A stretch of 64,000 nucleotides of DNA from an uncultured Colwellia sp. (GCA_913058395.1 CAJXQI010000012.1:98154-162153); one strand, 5' to 3'. Positions 18,410 through 28,850 are shown, counted from the first letter of the stretch. Numbers and translations: made by a program. The notes: generated by a model from the letters alone, not told the origin.

Positions 18410-19585
18410 CTAAATTGGGAACTGCTGATTTAACCAATTAACGACAAGTGGCATGGTTAAGTTGTCAGATGAACAATGTCCCTGCGTAATTTCTTCTTCT
18501 ACAACGATGTATTGCCCTTGTGTAGAAGATTCTGCGATTAAGCGCATATCACTTACGGGAGAAATTTTATCACTGCCTTGGTTAATCGCTAACATTGGCA
18601 CATTTGTTTTTACTTTGCCCAAATACTGTGACGATAACGCTAGTGCTTCGCCTTGCTGCGACAGTTTATCTTGCGGTAAGTTAAAGCGAGATAATAGTGC
18701 ATCCCGAGTCATGTCTGGTAGCAATGTCATGATAAAGCCGAACTTTAGAAATGGGCCGTTTACCGCGCCACACCAGCTAATAGCACCAGCAATATCATCA
18801 CTATTGGTGAAGGCAGTTTTAATTGCCGCGTTGCCACCAAAACTTTTCCCCATTAAGACAATTTTATCTGACTGTAGTCGAGGGTCTTGCTTAAGCTTTT
18901 TAATAAGTTGTTGATGAATAACATTAGTACGATTAGTGTGTTGTGCAAAACTATTATTGCTGCCTAGACCTGGTAAATCAAAAGTTACCATCGCCCAACC
19001 TGCTTCCTTAATATAATCGCGATAAATAGGGTAAAGCTGAGTTAATGCGTGGTCGCTGCCATTTGTCATCACTAAAACAGGCATCACCTTATTCGGTTGC
19101 TGCTTGGGTAAATGCAAAAAGGCTTTTGCTTCGCCATCTTGAGTTGAAACGGTGATCTGCTCTAGTACAGAGCCATCGCTTTCAACAGCTTGTTGATAAT
19201 TCTTTAAGGCATTTTGGTATGAATCATTAGAACGAGGTTGCTCGTTGATAAACGGGTACGCTGCAATGGTGTAGTACAGACTTGCCGCTAGAAAATCACC
19301 ATCGGCATTTGCCTGCTGACCTGCGTTGTCCCATTCATAATGCCAATTGCCACTTTTATATTCGCTGGTTGCAAGGTCAAAACGAGTGTCTTGATTTTGA
19401 TTTTTCGCTTCAATACGATTAATAACTTGCGTTAAAATTTGTTTGTTTGCACCAGATGCTTGCCAGCCACTTTGACGTAAGTCGCGGTACCAATCATCTT
19501 GACCTTGAAAATAACGTATTGATGATGAACACGCTGTTAATGCCAGTACTGCCGTTAGGCAAAATAATTTTGTTGTTTTTTTCAT
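18410..19585 (-). CDS. Lipoprotein alpha/beta hydrolase, FrsA-like esterase
   Basis: A 391-residue lipoprotein: the signal peptide ends in the lipobox LTAC, so Cys19 would carry the lipid. The hydrolase domain fills about 140-391. Its nucleophile elbow is GKSFGG, the acid is probably the Asp in NQGSDKISP and the base the His in ITQGHCSSD. The pattern resembles FrsA/DUF1100 esterases, but FrsA of enterics is cytosolic and has no lipobox. It follows the MipA-family gene by 69 bases, across a hairpin at 19607-19626. Substrate unknown; cell-envelope ester hydrolysis is inferred. Confidence 0.82.
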   Translation of the reverse strand: MKKTTKLFCLTAVLALTACSSSIRYFQGQDDWYRDLRQSGWQASGANKQILTQVINRIEAKNQNQDTRFDLATSEYKSGNWHYEWDNAGQQANADGDFLAASLYYTIAAYPFINEQPRSNDSYQNALKNYQQAVESDGSVLEQITVSTQDGEAKAFLHLPKQQPNKVMPVLVMTNGSDHALTQLYPIYRDYIKEAGWAMVTFDLPGLGSNNSFAQHTNRTNVIHQQLIKKLKQDPRLQSDKIVLMGKSFGGNAAIKTAFTNSDDIAGAISWCGAVNGPFLKFGFIMTLLPDMTRDALLSRFNLPQDKLSQQGEALALSSQYLGKVKTNVPMLAINQGSDKISPVSDMRLIAESSTQGQYIVVEEEITQGHCSSDNLTMPLVVNWLNQQFPI

Positions 19586-19606
19586 TACTAAACCCTGATC
19601 AAATAT

Positions 19607-19626
19607 AGCAGGAGTTTCCTCCTGCT
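19607..19626 (-). other. Intercistronic hairpin between mipA-like and esterase genes
   Basis: A perfect 8-bp stem, AGCAGGAG with CTCCTGCT, and a 4-base loop lies 29 bases after the mipA-like stop. No T-run follows on the minus strand, so it looks like an RNA-processing or stability element that would let the upstream gene be expressed more than the esterase. Confidence 0.5.
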
Positions 19627-19654
19627 GTTTTCAGTTATACCAATAAGTAAATGA

Positions 19655-20428
19655 TTAGAATCGGTAGCCGAAGCCTATAGCCGCACCAAAAATATTGGTA
19701 CTGTCAACAAGGTCTGAATCAGTGATAGAGCTGTCTAATTTGCCCGCTTCTAGTAAACCTTGAACGTAGAAACTTTCACTAACTTGATAAGAAGCAATAG
19801 CTTTCACACCGTAACTGATGCCACTGTCGGCTTTGTATGCGCTATTAATTTTATGGTTTAGTGGATTGTTCATCTCATCTTCAGTAATACCAAAGTAATA
19901 GTTTTGGTAGTCGGCACTGTCGTATCTAACATAACCTTTCAGTTTGAAAACATAGCTGTCAGAAACCCATTTACGACTTGCATCTAATTCAAGCGACATA
20001 CCTTCGCCGTTGTATAGAGGGGTAATAGTGGTAACAACAGGGCCAGTATTAAAAGCCGCGCTGAAGCCGTATTCCATCTTACCTTCGCGTTCTTCAAAAC
20101 CTTTATATCCTTCTGATAAATCATTAGCTTCTAAGTCAAAGCCTTCGAACGGTCGAATGATTGTCGCGAATTGAAAGTTCTTGTTTTCAATAAAGCGGTA
20201 GCCAAGTTCGTTGCCTTGCCAATAAAAACCACCTTGTTTAATACTGCCAGCAATAATGGGAATACTGTCGTTACTAACGTCAACGAAAGGAGAAGATTCT
20301 ACTTTAATACCTAGACCGATGTTTAGGCGGTCAGGGCCGTTTGAAATTTCAACGCTTTGTGCTGCTGAAGAAACTAAAGCAAGAGTAGGAAGAGTAATAG
20401 CTGTTAAAAATTTATTTAACGTATTCAT
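19655..20428 (-). CDS. MipA/OmpV family outer-membrane protein
   Basis: A 257-residue outer-membrane barrel with a signal peptide ending near SSAAQS. The pattern fits the MipA/OmpV family: an early GLGIKVESSPF strand, GFYWQGNELGYRFI, and a final strand ending in GYRF with a terminal aromatic residue. MipA links MltA to PBP1b in E. coli, while many marine relatives are simple outer-membrane proteins of unknown role. It is the first gene of a two-gene unit with the esterase. The regulatory gene pair downstream on the same strand may control it. Confidence 0.85.
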   Translation of the reverse strand: MNTLNKFLTAITLPTLALVSSAAQSVEISNGPDRLNIGLGIKVESSPFVDVSNDSIPIIAGSIKQGGFYWQGNELGYRFIENKNFQFATIIRPFEGFDLEANDLSEGYKGFEEREGKMEYGFSAAFNTGPVVTTITPLYNGEGMSLELDASRKWVSDSYVFKLKGYVRYDSADYQNYYFGITEDEMNNPLNHKINSAYKADSGISYGVKAIASYQVSESFYVQGLLEAGKLDSSITDSDLVDSTNIFGAAIGFGYRF

Positions 20429-20570
20429 AATAAACCTTTATAGGTGGTATTGACTAAAGTGTGGGAATTATAGAGAGGCAATTGTCAACTAAATGTCACT
20501 TTGGGTGAATAAAATGAACGCTAGGTTTTTGATTGTGGTAGGTTGATATAAATATTATTGTGAAATAAAA

Positions 20571-20590
20571 ATGGCTACGTAAGTAGCCAT
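20571..20590 (-). terminator. Intrinsic terminator of the large lipoprotein gene
   Basis: A perfect inverted repeat ATGGCTACGT/AAGTAGCCAT (20571-20590) lies 20 bases past the lipoprotein stop. On the minus strand it is followed by TTTTTATTT. Confidence 0.8.
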
Positions 20591-20609
20591 TTTATTACCT
20601 TAAAAAATA

Positions 20610-22781
20610 CTATTTAGACTTATAATATTTTTGCATTATTGATTTTTTCGACAATGTATTGGGTAGGTTGGGCTTTGTACGTTGTGGTACCGCAAAGCTT
20701 GATGGTAGAGAGTTGTAATCAATCCATGCATTAATTGCATCGATGGTGACTTCGCCGTTCTCATCAACGACAAAGTCAAATACATGCCAGTATGACGTTG
20801 CCTCACCTTGAGGTGGTGAAAAGATTCTAATTTGAGATTCCAGGTTAAGTTCAACACGAGTTGGAGACTCTAAAATATCACTGCTTCCCGCGTATTTTTT
20901 TACTATGTATTGATAGCGACCGGCGAATGGAAACGCAGGAATAGTTAACACTTCAGGGCCAAAGCTACTTGTATCATCAACATCTAAATAAATGTGAGTA
21001 TCTCCAATCGTGATGTCTTTATCACCAAAGTACAGGTGGAATGTTTCGCCCGCATTATCAGAAGGACCATAAAAGTGTGTATCTAGATCGCGAGGGTTTT
21101 CACCCCAAGTTAATTTAACCGTTGAAGTTGCAGGCGATAAAACAATACATTCTTCGATAGTGATATCTTCACTTCGAACATTTTGAGATAGTGTTCTACT
21201 TTGGCTACCTTGAGAGCCACTGATCAGAACTGTACTATTTGTTTTAACTGCAATGGTAAATTGACCATTTTCATCACTAAAAGCTGTGGCAGAGCCATTA
21301 TAGTCTCTTCCTGTCGAGATCATTTTTGCGCCGTTAATAACAGCATTTTCGCTATCAACAACACAGCCATGAATATAAACAGTTTCATAAACTCGATCAG
21401 CATTCCAGGTAGTAAAGTGACTTACTTGGCCTTGATAATATGACTCGCCATTAAGGGTAACTTTTTCTGCTTCACCTTCTTTTACCCAAATACCGTGTTG
21501 TTCATCAAAGTAATATAATGGAATGGTTTCAGGTGCTGATGTAGAGTTGCTGGCAACTGGAATTCTAATTAATGCTTGTTTGTTTTCGGCAACATTAATA
21601 TTTGCGCCACTTTCATCAGACAATACAACGTTGATTGCACCAAAAGACTCTATCGGCATTAATTCATCATTGGCCATGGTAACCATGTCGCCGGGCATAA
21701 CATTAATGTCGACGCTAGGATCTATGATAGTTACTTGTGCGCTGACTTGCCCGTCAATTGCTTGGCCATCTTCTCGTACTAAACTTGCTGCCGAAAACTC
21801 TAGTAAGTTTTCTCCTTGATATTCAATATTGACAGCAACGCTTGGGTCAAATGATGTTGTTACATGACTTGGCAATAATGCTATATGCTGGTTTTGCAAA
21901 ATGTCATTAGCATTAATTATTATAGACTGCTCTGAAAAGCTACTTAAGCTTGCAGAAAGAGTTGTTTGAGCTGCTAATAGCGTGTCTAATACTTTTAATT
22001 GGAATAAGCCTGTTTCATCAGTAGTCGATGATGCGACTTCACTTTCACTACTAAATAGTGACAAACTCACACCATCAAGTGCTTCCCCTGTGTAGTAATT
22101 TACCGCAGTACCAAAAATATCCTGGTAAACAAGAACATCTAATGAAAATGAATAATTAACTGTTTCGGTTGCGTCTTCATTACCATCACTTATTGCTATA
22201 TCAATTGCGAAGTCACTTGACTCTTCGATATCTGCTTGCCATTCGATTAAGCCTGTTGACGATAAAGTCATTCCTTGTGGTGCAGAAACCAACTCGAAAG
22301 TAATATCTTGGCCATTATTTTGATCATCCACATCACTAACCATTATTTGATAAGAAAATAGTGATTTGTTATCAATTGTTTGAACTAAATCTGTTGATAG
22401 TAATTCTAATTGGTCGTTGACAGGCTGTACTGCAATTGCAAATGTTTGAGACATACTGGTAGTGTCTGAATTTGTCACAGTAATTGTTACTTCACCGGAG
22501 GTCACTACTCCTTCTAAAGGCAACCATGTAATTAAGCCAGAACTTGATATTTCCATACCAGATGGGCTATTTTCAATTGCATATGTAGGGTTGTTAGCAC
22601 CTGATGTAACAACTTGATAAGTGTATGATAAGTCTTCTGTTGCACTAATATTTGCTGTTGAAGTGATTGCAAAGTTTTCAACTTCTACTTCTTTTGCGGG
22701 AGATGATGAGTCACTTCCCCCACAACCAGCCAATAAGCCAGTTATGAGCACGTAACTACATTTATGATTCAATAAACCCAT
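20610..22781 (-). CDS. Large surface lipoprotein with Ig-like repeats and DUF2135-like end
   Basis: A 723-residue lipoprotein with lipobox LAGC and a Ser-rich linker (GGSDSSSPA). Two Ig/cadherin-like modules follow (about 30-220, each with a PxGMxxSSxGLIxW motif of He_PIG type). Then come a carboxypeptidase regulatory-like domain (about 225-300), a region with a HFTTWNAD motif, a second regulatory-like module with a possible disulphide (HGCVVD, ECIVLS), and an end resembling DUF2135/YfaP (WGENPRDLDTHFYGP). Such proteins sit on the outer membrane and may bind glycans or proteins. It is transcribed alone, with its own terminator. The N-terminal half would be found by searches as putative Ig domains; the function is unknown. 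Confidence 0.78.
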   Translation of the reverse strand: MGLLNHKCSYVLITGLLAGCGGSDSSSPAKEVEVENFAITSTANISATEDLSYTYQVVTSGANNPTYAIENSPSGMEISSSGLITWLPLEGVVTSGEVTITVTNSDTTSMSQTFAIAVQPVNDQLELLSTDLVQTIDNKSLFSYQIMVSDVDDQNNGQDITFELVSAPQGMTLSSTGLIEWQADIEESSDFAIDIAISDGNEDATETVNYSFSLDVLVYQDIFGTAVNYYTGEALDGVSLSLFSSESEVASSTTDETGLFQLKVLDTLLAAQTTLSASLSSFSEQSIIINANDILQNQHIALLPSHVTTSFDPSVAVNIEYQGENLLEFSAASLVREDGQAIDGQVSAQVTIIDPSVDINVMPGDMVTMANDELMPIESFGAINVVLSDESGANINVAENKQALIRIPVASNSTSAPETIPLYYFDEQHGIWVKEGEAEKVTLNGESYYQGQVSHFTTWNADRVYETVYIHGCVVDSENAVINGAKMISTGRDYNGSATAFSDENGQFTIAVKTNSTVLISGSQGSQSRTLSQNVRSEDITIEECIVLSPATSTVKLTWGENPRDLDTHFYGPSDNAGETFHLYFGDKDITIGDTHIYLDVDDTSSFGPEVLTIPAFPFAGRYQYIVKKYAGSSDILESPTRVELNLESQIRIFSPPQGEATSYWHVFDFVVDENGEVTIDAINAWIDYNSLPSSFAVPQRTKPNLPNTLSKKSIMQKYYKSK

Positions 22782-23180
22782 TTTTAATCCTTGTTGTTGT
22801 CCATAATAACGTTTGATTTTTTGATAAAAAGCACTTCTTGCTTTCGCGGGGGATTTTATTATATGTAAACTGTTATTAAAAGAGGGCGATTGTACAAAAA
22901 TAAGATAAAAATATTAATCAGTAGTATATGTGTATTGTTAGTCTATTCTATTGTTATTAAAATAAAATTTATAAATTAACTAGGCGTTACAGTAACGAGC
23001 GAGTGGTTAAGAATTAGTAATATTTCTTGTTTTCGATCTGAGGGTAATAGTAGATTCGGTTAAAATTCATTAAGATTTTATTGGTTCTAAAGGGAAAAAG
23101 GATTTCATGCGAAAATAAAGGTAAATAACGTATGAATATTGGATTTATGGACAGTAAACCTAGTGGGTTTCAGTTGAGAA
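22782..23180. other. 399-base intergenic region, no gene seen
   Basis: AT-rich sequence upstream of the lipoprotein gene. It should hold that gene's promoter on the minus strand. A short stem (AAACC at 23156-23160 with GGGTTT at 23165-23170) lies just past the stop of the oxidoreductase gene but has no T-run. No open frame with a convincing ribosome site was found. Confidence 0.6.
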
Positions 23181-24206
23181 TTATCTTATTTCTACTATCT
23201 GCTTACCAGTAAAACCACCATCAATTTGCGTGTGCAGTGCTTTCGAAATACTTTGTGCGTCAAAATCGACAAGCGCTAGTTCTGGCACTGATACATCACC
23301 GCTGGCGACATTTTCTAATAGTAGTTTACTCATAAAGCTCATATGTTGTTGTGCACATAAACTATTGGCTAACCAAGCACCGCCTAAAGAAACGATGCTA
23401 ATATTAGGAGCTTTTCTAAACATTAATTCTGCCGGCAATGCAGGTAATGTTTTTAAACAAGCAATACGACCACAAAAACGCATGAGTTCGATATTTCTTA
23501 CGGTTGTTTCGCCGCCAATAGAATCTACCACGGCATCAAAACCTTGTGGCCCTAAAGTGGAACGAATTTTTTCACATAATTTTTTATCGTTGTAATCAAA
23601 AACGACATCGGCACCCAATTTTTTCACCAGTTTGTGATTACGTTTAGCAGCTGTTGTGAAAACATCTGCGCCGCGTTGTTTAGCAAACTGAATAGCAAAT
23701 TGGCCGACAGCACCAGCACCGGCTTCGATAAAAACAGTATCGCCTTCAACGATTTTAATTTTTTCTAAGGCAATTAGTGCCGACATACCAGCACAAGGAA
23801 TAGTGGCGGCAATATTGGACTTTACGCCATCAGGAATAACTGACACTGCAAAGTTAGCTACTTTTGCATACTCACTCAATACGCCATGTTGTGATAGGTT
23901 CGAATGCCACATCACTCGGTCGCCAACGCTAGGAAAGCTGCCTTTGTTAGCTTGTACTACGGTGCCAACGGCATCGAGCCCTAAAATGTGTGGGTATTGC
24001 CACTGACTAAAGCCTGTTTTAGCAAACTGCGCATCTAATGGATTTAACCCAACCGCTTCAACCTTGACTAAAATTTCATTTTCATCACATTGCGGTAATG
24101 GCAACGTAAGCTCAGCAAGCTGAATTTGCTCATTGGGCTTTTCTAAAACAATTGCTTTCATTGTTTTGGGTAAATCGTATAGTTGCGCAGTAATGTTAGC
24201 GGGCAT
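23181..24206 (-). CDS. MDR-family NADPH-dependent oxidoreductase
   Basis: A 341-residue medium-chain dehydrogenase/reductase of the quinone-oxidoreductase-like type. The N-terminal GroES-like fold shows GLNPLDAQFA and HILGLDAVGTV. The Rossmann segment is AGAGAVGQFAIQFAKQRGADV, followed by AAKRNHKLVKKLGADVVFDY, which suggests NADPH. Zinc ligands of alcohol dehydrogenases are absent. The real start may be the ATG for MKAIVL at 24158, 16 codons in, where family members usually begin; neither start has a clear ribosome site. It is transcribed in the same direction as the efflux genes upstream but 245 bases away, so probably separate. Substrate unknown. Confidence 0.85.
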   Translation of the reverse strand: MPANITAQLYDLPKTMKAIVLEKPNEQIQLAELTLPLPQCDENEILVKVEAVGLNPLDAQFAKTGFSQWQYPHILGLDAVGTVVQANKGSFPSVGDRVMWHSNLSQHGVLSEYAKVANFAVSVIPDGVKSNIAATIPCAGMSALIALEKIKIVEGDTVFIEAGAGAVGQFAIQFAKQRGADVFTTAAKRNHKLVKKLGADVVFDYNDKKLCEKIRSTLGPQGFDAVVDSIGGETTVRNIELMRFCGRIACLKTLPALPAELMFRKAPNISIVSLGGAWLANSLCAQQHMSFMSKLLLENVASGDVSVPELALVDFDAQSISKALHTQIDGGFTGKQIVEIR

Positions 24207-24451
24207 AAAGTATAGAGCTCATTGATTAATTTATGGTTTCAGCGGCTGTTAATTGCTGATAGCTGTTCATCTGCATAATTAACACTAAAATAGTGAAACC
24301 AATATTACTTTTTTAGCTATTAAAGCATTCTGTTACACATCTAACAACTGTAAGTATGGAAATTGTTAGATGCGCTTCATTTATCTTAAATAATGTGATT
24401 TGGTTAATCACAGTCATTTAAACATTGTCGTTTATTACCTTAAGCGTGGGT

Positions 24452-27400
24452 CTATTCAGCGACCTTTTGTTGTTTACTTTTACTCAGTAGCATGTAAAAA
24501 ACAGGCGTAAATAGCAGTCCGAATATGGTGACACCTATCATGCCTGAAAATACCGCATTACCCATAGCGTGTCGCATTTCAGAACCTGCACCGGTTGCTA
24601 ATACTAGTGGTACTACGCCAGCCGTAAAAGCTATCGATGTCATTAATATTGGCCGTAAACGCATACGACAGGCTTCAATAATAGCGTCTAAATGCGATAA
24701 ACCTTTTTCATGTTGGTCTTTAGCAAATTCGATCATTAAGATGGCATTTTTCGACGCTAGGGCCACCAATACAATTAACGCTATTTGTGTAAAAATATTG
24801 TTGTCTGAGCCTACCAACCACACGCCTAATAATGCTGAGAATATGGTCATTGGCACAATTAATATAATTGCTAATGGTAAGCGTAAACTCTCGTATTGTG
24901 CGGCAAGCACCATAAATACTAGCAATACCACTAACGGGAAAACATACACCATGGTATTGCCAGCTAATATTTGCTGATAGGTTACTTCGGTCCATTCATA
25001 TTCAATACCTTGTTCTAAGGTACTTGCTAATATCAACTCAATTGCCTTTTGTGCTTGGTCAGAGCTATAACCTGGCGCTGGGCTACCGTTTAATTCAGCG
25101 GTAGGATAACCGTTGTAATGCATCACACGGTCAGGGCCAGTGGTTGGCGTTACGGTTAGCACTGAACCTAGCGGCACCATGTCACCTTGACGGTTACGTA
25201 CTTTTAGATTCAATATTTGTGCGGGATCTTGTCTAAATTCAGCATCTGCTTGTGCTTTAACTTGATAGGTACGACCGAATAAGTTGAAATCATTAACATA
25301 AACAGAGCCTAAATAAACTTGTAGTGCGTCAAATACTTCGTCTAATGGAATGCCTTGAATAAGTGCTTGCTCACGGTCAATATCAATATCCATTTGTGGT
25401 ACTTGAATACGAAAACTAGAGTATAAGCCCATTAATGCTGGATCTTTTCTCGCATTGTTAATAACCGCTTGCAGGTTATTAAATAACACTTCAAAACCCT
25501 TGTTAGCGCGGTCTTCAATTTGCAGCTTAAAACCACCGGTAGTGCCTAAACCTTGAATTGGCGGTGGTGGAAATACCGCAACAAATGCCGCGTCAATCGC
25601 GGTAAATCGTTGATTTAGCTGAGCGGCAATTGCCATTGCTGATTTGCTTGGGTCTTGTCTATCGGTAAAAGCATCAAGCGGGGTAAATACAATCGCGCTA
25701 TTTGGACTATTAGTAAAACCATTGACTGACAGCCCCGGGAAGGCAACGGTATGTGCAACACCAGGCACTTGCAGGGCAATTTCTTCCATTTGTTCAACAA
25801 CTGCTTGTGTACGGTCTAAGCTCGCTGCATCAGGTAGTTGCGCAATAGCCACTAAGTACTGTTTGTCTTGTGCGGGAATGAATCCGCCCGGTACTTGGTT
25901 AAATAAAGTTATTGTGCCGCCGACTAATGCAATATAAATGAAGCCGACGAGTACGCTCATACGAATGAGTTTCTGCACCAGTTTTTGATATCCATTTGCG
26001 CCTTTATCAAATACCTTGTTAAAAGGCGTGAATAGCCACTTACCAAATAGCGCATTGAGTAAAACGGTTAATTTATCTGGCTTACTGTCGTGAGATTTCA
26101 ATAGCAATGCTGCTAATGCTGGCGATAGCGTTAACGAGTTAAAGGCTGAAATAAATGTAGAAATAGTAATAGTTAAGGCAAATTGTTTATAAAATTCACC
26201 TGATAAACCACTGATAAAGGCGGTTGGAATAAATACCGCACCCAATACCAAAGCAATTGCAATAATAGGCCCTGTTACCTCTGTCATAGCAACACGTGTT
26301 GCCTCTAACGGTGATAAGCCTTTTTCAATATTACGCTCAACATTTTCAACTACGACAATAGCATCATCGACGACAATACCAATGGCCAGTACTAAACCAA
26401 AAAGCGATAGTGTGTTGATAGAAATGCCTAACCATTGCATAACAGCAAAAGTACCAATTAGGGAAACAGGCACGGCAATCAATGGGATAATTGATGCTCT
26501 CCAGGTTTGTAAGAACAAAATTACCACGATAACCACTAACACTATGGCTTCTAATAGCGTGGTAATAACCGCGTCAATTGAGCCACGGACGAATACCGTT
26601 GGGTCATAAACAATGTCGTACTCAACACCGGCAGGAAAGCTTTTAGAAAGTTCTGCCATAGTTGCGCGCACTTGATCAGATAACTCTATTGCATTTGACC
26701 CTGGGCGTTGAAAAATAGGCATGGCTAGCGCAGGTTGACCGTCAAGCAAGGCGCGTAATGAATAATTGTCTTGGCCTAAATCTAGTCGAGCAACATCTTT
26801 AAGGCGAGTAATTTGCCCTTGTTGACCAATTTTTATAATAACTTGTTCAAATTCTTCAATGCTATTCAAACGACCTTTAACATTGAGCAAGACTTGAAAT
26901 TGGTTGTCGTTAGCAGCAGGTTGAGCGCCTAAACTGCCAGCGGCAACTTGTTGGTTTTGTTCACGTAAAGCGGCAATAACATCATTGGCGGTAAGTTCAC
27001 GAGCTGATAATGCGTCAGGATTTAACCAAACCCGCATTGAGTATTGACCACCACCAAATAATTTTACATCACCGACGCCGTCTAAACGGGTAATTTGGTC
27101 TTTAATGTATAAGTCAGCATAGTTAGATAAGTAAGCCGTATCATGAGTTTTTTCAGGTGAATAAAGATGCACCACCATAGTTAAGTTAGGTGATGATTTT
27201 TCTGCAACCACACCTAGTCGCTGCACTTCTTGTGGTAAACGTGGCAATGCACTGTTTACGCGATTTTGCACTTGCACTTGTGCTCGGTCTAAATCTGTTC
27301 CTAAAGCAAAAGTCACGGTAAGTGTCATGCGGCCATCGCTAGTTGCTTGTGAAAACATGTACAACATATTTTCGGTGCCATTAATCTCTTGCTCTAATGG

Positions 27401-27595
27401 TGTTGCTACTGTTTGGCCAATAACTTCAGGGTTTGCTCCCGGGTAACTCGCGGTAACAACAACTGTTGGTGGTACAACTTCAGGGTATTCACTAACCGGT
27501 AATTGAAATAACGAGATGCCACCCGCAATTAAAATAACCAGTGATAACATGGCCGCAAAAATCGGCCGTTGGATGAAAAAATGTGAAAATTTCAT
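24452..27595 (-). CDS. RND multidrug efflux permease, AcrB/MexB-like
   Basis: A 1047-residue inner-membrane pump subunit of the HAE1 RND family. It starts MKFSHFFIQRPIFAAMLSL, typical of AcrB/MexB. Twelve membrane helices and two large periplasmic loops are evident. The proton-relay Asp pair is in GIVVDDAIVVVENVERN (helix 4), with the conserved Lys in ASKNAILMIEFAKDQ (helix 10). Length matches AcrB (1049). The adaptor gene ends 9 bases upstream. No outer-membrane channel gene is next to it, so a separately encoded TolC is expected. Expression is probably under the divergent LysR regulator. Confidence 0.95.
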   Translation of the reverse strand: MKFSHFFIQRPIFAAMLSLVILIAGGISLFQLPVSEYPEVVPPTVVVTASYPGANPEVIGQTVATPLEQEINGTENMLYMFSQATSDGRMTLTVTFALGTDLDRAQVQVQNRVNSALPRLPQEVQRLGVVAEKSSPNLTMVVHLYSPEKTHDTAYLSNYADLYIKDQITRLDGVGDVKLFGGGQYSMRVWLNPDALSARELTANDVIAALREQNQQVAAGSLGAQPAANDNQFQVLLNVKGRLNSIEEFEQVIIKIGQQGQITRLKDVARLDLGQDNYSLRALLDGQPALAMPIFQRPGSNAIELSDQVRATMAELSKSFPAGVEYDIVYDPTVFVRGSIDAVITTLLEAIVLVVIVVILFLQTWRASIIPLIAVPVSLIGTFAVMQWLGISINTLSLFGLVLAIGIVVDDAIVVVENVERNIEKGLSPLEATRVAMTEVTGPIIAIALVLGAVFIPTAFISGLSGEFYKQFALTITISTFISAFNSLTLSPALAALLLKSHDSKPDKLTVLLNALFGKWLFTPFNKVFDKGANGYQKLVQKLIRMSVLVGFIYIALVGGTITLFNQVPGGFIPAQDKQYLVAIAQLPDAASLDRTQAVVEQMEEIALQVPGVAHTVAFPGLSVNGFTNSPNSAIVFTPLDAFTDRQDPSKSAMAIAAQLNQRFTAIDAAFVAVFPPPPIQGLGTTGGFKLQIEDRANKGFEVLFNNLQAVINNARKDPALMGLYSSFRIQVPQMDIDIDREQALIQGIPLDEVFDALQVYLGSVYVNDFNLFGRTYQVKAQADAEFRQDPAQILNLKVRNRQGDMVPLGSVLTVTPTTGPDRVMHYNGYPTAELNGSPAPGYSSDQAQKAIELILASTLEQGIEYEWTEVTYQQILAGNTMVYVFPLVVLLVFMVLAAQYESLRLPLAIILIVPMTIFSALLGVWLVGSDNNIFTQIALIVLVALASKNAILMIEFAKDQHEKGLSHLDAIIEACRMRLRPILMTSIAFTAGVVPLVLATGAGSEMRHAMGNAVFSGMIGVTIFGLLFTPVFYMLLSKSKQQKVAE

Positions 27596-27604
27596 TATTT
27601 ATCC

Positions 27605-28774
27605 TTAGCGCTTTGCAAGTAAGTTGTTGCTATCAATTGCATTTAAAGTAAAAGCAATACCATCGCTTTCAATAACAACATTATGCGGTGCAATAGGCAT
27701 ACCTGGGCCAACACGCGCAGGACCATTAACGGCAATAATATCGCCTTTTGATAAACCAGAAGTAATAGCGCGTAATTTTCCGTAACGCTCCCCCACTTCA
27801 ACCAGTTTGTATTGCAAAATATTGTTTTCGCCAACCACTAAGACGAAACGATTTTTTAAATCAGTACCGATAGCTTTACTTGGAATAATAATTTGTTCGG
27901 TAATGGCATTAGCCGCCAATTTAATGCGAGCGAAAGAGCCGGCTCTAATTTCATGGTCGATATTTTCAAATACTGCACGAACCCTTAATGTACCTGTTGA
28001 TGCGTTAATTTGGTTGTCGATAAAGTTAATATGGCCGGTGTGAGAAAAGCCTTTCTGTCCGACTTTTTGCATCACCACTTGCTGTTTACTTTCGGTGGTA
28101 ACTTTACTGAATGATTTGTTCCAAGTGCGTTCATCGATATCAAAGTAAGCGTACATTTTTTTGTTCGAGACAATTGAAGTCAAAATACTTTGTCCGGCAA
28201 TAATGTTATTACCTTTGGTAATATTTGCTCGTGAAATAACGCCATTAATTGGCGAACGAATCGAAGTGAACTCGACATCTAACATCGCGATTTCAAGCTG
28301 AGCTTGCAGTGCAGATACTTGTGCTTCGCGTTGGCGTAAAGTCGATTTACGTGATTCAGTTTGTTCGGTTGAAATAGCTTTACGCTCTGCTAATCGGTCT
28401 GCGCGTTTAGCTTCGCTTTTTGCCTGTGCTAACGCAGCTTGCGCGCTAACAACTTGCGCTTCTAGGCTAGCAACAGCCGCAACAAATGGTCGGTTGTCTA
28501 ATTGAAATAGCAAATCACCTTTGGCAACTGTGTCGCCTTCTTGGAAAGCGATATGCTCAATAACCCCTGAAATTCTTGGCATTAATGCCACTTCTTCAGG
28601 AGACTCAATACGGGTGGTATAGGTGTGCCAGCTTTGCACAGGTTTAGATAATACTTCAGCCACATCAATCGGTTGAATAAACTGTGTAGCAGGTGCAGGT
28701 GCTGTTTCTTCACTGCAGCCAACAAGCGCAATGGCAATACTGAAAATAATGGTAATTAGCAGGTGTTTGTACAT
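27605..28774 (-). CDS. RND efflux periplasmic adaptor lipoprotein
   Basis: A 389-residue membrane-fusion protein of the AcrA/MexA type. The start chosen is the ATG at 28774, with AAGGGGA upstream, followed by a lipoprotein signal (lipobox ALVGC); an ATG at 28996 in the same frame would add 74 residues lacking any signal and cover the regulator's promoter. Then come the lipoyl half-motif (GDTVAKGDLLFQLD), a long coiled-coil hairpin rich in Ala, Gln and Lys (about 90-170), and beta-barrel and membrane-proximal domains. It bridges the RND pump to an outer-membrane channel. Divergent from lysR, 119 bases apart. Confidence 0.93.
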   Translation of the reverse strand: MYKHLLITIIFSIAIALVGCSEETAPAPATQFIQPIDVAEVLSKPVQSWHTYTTRIESPEEVALMPRISGVIEHIAFQEGDTVAKGDLLFQLDNRPFVAAVASLEAQVVSAQAALAQAKSEAKRADRLAERKAISTEQTESRKSTLRQREAQVSALQAQLEIAMLDVEFTSIRSPINGVISRANITKGNNIIAGQSILTSIVSNKKMYAYFDIDERTWNKSFSKVTTESKQQVVMQKVGQKGFSHTGHINFIDNQINASTGTLRVRAVFENIDHEIRAGSFARIKLAANAITEQIIIPSKAIGTDLKNRFVLVVGENNILQYKLVEVGERYGKLRAITSGLSKGDIIAVNGPARVGPGMPIAPHNVVIESDGIAFTLNAIDSNNLLAKR

Positions 28775-28850
28775 TAGAGAGTCCCCTTGAATAATGACTG
28801 TGATCATACGGAACTCACTTGTAGAGAAAAAGCATGGTTTTTTAATTTCA

